DNA from: Nakamurella sp. A5-74
GTDB taxonomy: Bacteria; Actinomycetota; Actinomycetes; Mycobacteriales; Nakamurellaceae
Assembly: GCF_040438885.1 (NCBI RefSeq)
Contig: NZ_CP159218.1
Coordinates: forward strand, 1,364,001 to 1,428,000
Length of the DNA stretch: 64,000 nt
Reading direction: 5' to 3'
Part shown: in pieces, positions 62,341 to 64,000 of the stretch
Numbering within the stretch: the stretch's first letter is position 1
Layout of the letters: each line of letters starts with the position of its first letter
Position numbers and translations under genes: made by a program
Notes under the pieces: generated by a model
Databases searched by the model: none
Told to the model about the DNA's origin: nothing
What the model saw: the letters and a program-made list of their open reading frames with translations, nothing else

Positions 62341-63810
62341 GTGACGACACGCATCGAGAAGCCGGGCAGCGCCGGGCGTTCGCCGTTCGACAACTACTTC
62401 AAGATCACCGAGCGGGGGTCGAGCGTGGTCCGGGAGATCCGCGGCGGGCTCGTCACCTTCTTCACGATGGCCTACATCGTGGTGCTCAACCCGCTGATCC
62501 TCGGGTTCGCGAAGGACGCCGACGGTCAGTACCTCGGCGGCGGCGCCGCACCGAACCTGCCGGCGATCGCCGCGGGCACTGCGCTGGTCGCCGGGGTGCT
62601 GACGATCCTGATGGGCGCGGTGGCGAACTTCCCGCTCGCGCTGGCGACCGGGCTCGGGCTGAACGCCTTCGTCGCGGTGGCGATCGCGTCGAAGATGACA
62701 TGGGCCGACGCCATGGGGCTGGTGGTGCTGGAGGGCATCGTCATCCTGGTGCTGGTCCTCACCGGGGTCCGCAAGGCAGTCTTCCGAGCGGTCCCGGCCC
62801 CGCTCAAGACGGCGATCTCGGTGGGCATCGGCTTGTTCATCGCATTCATCGGCTTCGTCGATGCGGGCTTCGTCCGCCGCATCCCGGACGTCGCGCAGAC
62901 CACCGTGCCGGTCCAGCTCGGCCAGACCGGGCAGCTGGCCGGCTGGCCCGTGTTCGTCTTCGTCGTCGGCCTGATCCTGGTGATCGCGCTGTTCGTGTTG
63001 CGGGTCAAGGGCGCCATCCTGATCGCGATCCTGGCCACCACGGTGCTGGCGGTGATCATCGAGGCGATCGCGAAGGCCGGCGGTGCGCAGGACAGCCCGA
63101 CGGGCTGGGCGCTGACCGTCCCCAAGCTCCCCTCGTCCATCGTGGACAAGCCGGACTTCGGCACCCTCGGTCAGTTCAACCTGTTCGGCTCGTTCGACCG
63201 GGTCAGCGTCGTCGCCGTCGTGCTGCTGGTGTTTTCGCTGATGCTGGCGGACTTCTTCGACACCGTCGGCACGATGACGGCAGTCGGATCAGAGGCCGGT
63301 CTGCTCGACGCCGAGGGAACGCCGCCCAAGGCCCAGCAGATCCTGATCGTCGACTCGGTGGCCGCGATCGCGGGCGGCGCCGCCGGCGTCTCGTCCAACA
63401 CCTCCTACATCGAGTCGGCGTCCGGCGTCGGCGACGGGGCCCGCACCGGCCTCGCGTCGATCGTCACCGGCGTGCTGTTCCTGCTGACGATGTTCCTCGC
63501 GCCGCTGGTGGCGGTGATCCCCTCGGAGGCGGCCGTCCCGGCGCTCGTCCTGGTCGGGTTCCTGATGATGCAGCAGGTCGGCGAGATCGACTGGAAGGAC
63601 GTCGAGATCGCCCTGCCGGCGTTCCTGACGATCATCCTGATGCCGTTCACCTACTCGATCAGCGTCGGCATCGGTGCGGGCTTCATCGCCTACGTGCTCA
63701 TCAAGGCGATCCGCGGCAAGGCGAAGCAGGTGCATCCCTTGCTGTGGGTGGTTGCCGTGCTGTTCGTCGTCTACTTCGCGATCCATCCGATCACCGTCCT
63801 GCTGGGCTGA
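62341..63810 (+). CDS. AzgA-type NCS2 purine permease
   Basis: The 489-residue polytopic protein belongs to the AzgA branch of NCS2 transporters (adenine, hypoxanthine, guanine:H+ symport). Diagnostic stretches are FDNYFKITERGSSVVREIRGGLVTFFTMAYI, GLGLNAFVA, SLMLADFFDTVGTMTAVG and GGAAGVSSNTSYIESASG. It has 12-14 hydrophobic segments. The exact purine cannot be told. No purine riboswitch is seen; the start appears leaderless. Confidence 0.92.
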   Translation: MTTRIEKPGSAGRSPFDNYFKITERGSSVVREIRGGLVTFFTMAYIVVLNPLILGFAKDADGQYLGGGAAPNLPAIAAGTALVAGVLTILMGAVANFPLALATGLGLNAFVAVAIASKMTWADAMGLVVLEGIVILVLVLTGVRKAVFRAVPAPLKTAISVGIGLFIAFIGFVDAGFVRRIPDVAQTTVPVQLGQTGQLAGWPVFVFVVGLILVIALFVLRVKGAILIAILATTVLAVIIEAIAKAGGAQDSPTGWALTVPKLPSSIVDKPDFGTLGQFNLFGSFDRVSVVAVVLLVFSLMLADFFDTVGTMTAVGSEAGLLDAEGTPPKAQQILIVDSVAAIAGGAAGVSSNTSYIESASGVGDGARTGLASIVTGVLFLLTMFLAPLVAVIPSEAAVPALVLVGFLMMQQVGEIDWKDVEIALPAFLTIILMPFTYSISVGIGAGFIAYVLIKAIRGKAKQVHPLLWVVAVLFVVYFAIHPITVLLG

Positions 63811-64000
63811 TCGGCACGGTGTCGAGCGGACCCACCGGCGGCCCGACGGCAGGAACAATCCTGTGCCGGGCGAGGTTGCAGCCGGGGCAGCACCCGTGGG
63901 GGTGCGTGCGAGTTGGAGGGACGCATCCACACCGCGTACAGTTGACACTCGGCGCGCGTGTCGTGTCGGTTTCGCTGTGGCCGCGAACCGATCGATCCCT
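63811..64000. other. Right-edge stretch without a recognised gene
   Basis: No open frame with family features is present in these 190 bases. A perfect -35 TTGACA lies at 63942-63947, but no good -10 follows at 16-18 bases, and the region runs off the window edge. Confidence 0.3.

Noticed and set aside
63942-63970. Promoter at the right edge, based on a perfect TTGACA
   Set aside because: No acceptable -10 occurs at 16-18 bases and the downstream gene is outside the window, so it is only noted.

Overview
The window is high-GC DNA, close to 70% by eye, from an actinobacterium. The evidence is mycothiol synthesis genes (mshA and mshB, here fused), an actinobacterial uroporphyrinogen-III synthase with a winged-helix tail, a ROK regulator divergent from xylFGH as in Streptomyces, and frequent GTG starts. 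At least 17 genes carry a -10 hexamer of the form xAnnnT six or seven bases before the start codon, the signature of leaderless transcription. The genus cannot be fixed from the sequence alone.

The backbone is the str-S10-spc ribosomal-protein supercluster, broken into three pieces. Piece 1 (1-3486) holds the 3' part of fusA and tuf. Piece 2 (11281-16961) holds rpsJ-rplC-rplD-rplW-rplB-rpsS-rplV-rpsC-rplP-rpmC-rpsQ. Piece 3 (34280-41520) holds rplN-rplX-rplE-rpsZ-rpsH-rplF-rplR-rpsE-rpmD-rplO-secY-adk-map. Pieces 2 and 3 each have a candidate sigma-70-type promoter and a leader of 345-440 bases with hairpins.

Insert A (3528-10774) lies between tuf and rpsJ. It holds an AbiEi/DUF559-type gene bracketed by 62-bp palindromes, the mshA-mshB fusion, a gluconate permease/gluconokinase pair and a ferric-reductase-like flavoprotein. 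Insert B (16971-33925) lies between rpsQ and rplN. It holds a four-copy 32-bp tandem repeat, galM, three small monocistronic genes, a glutathione peroxidase and a tightly overlapped nitrate-assimilation operon (narK, nitrate reductase, a frameshifted FAD/BFD oxidoreductase, nirB, nirD, cysG, hemD-like regulator, sirohydrochlorin chelatase), followed by a pseudouridine synthase. The operon covers nitrate import, both reduction steps, and synthesis of the siroheme that NirB needs.

Downstream of map (41521-64000) are: a DUF559 nuclease-fold gene enclosed by 65-bp inverted repeats; a serine hydrolase beside a decayed peptide-ABC permease; flavohemoglobin plus hemerythrin; an APH(6)-like kinase; pta-ackA-methyltransferase; a class-A-beta-lactamase-like protein; an NfeD/flotillin pair; small stress-type genes; the ROK-xylFGH sugar-uptake locus; a PAP2 phosphatase; and an AzgA-type purine permease.

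The most unusual structure is the pair of nuclease-fold genes (3619-4599 and 41624-42523), each bracketed by its own palindrome-containing repeat pair. This resembles the REP/RAYT layout but without a recognisable transposase. The mshA-mshB fusion and the single-base frameshift inside the nitrate operon are the other main points to check.
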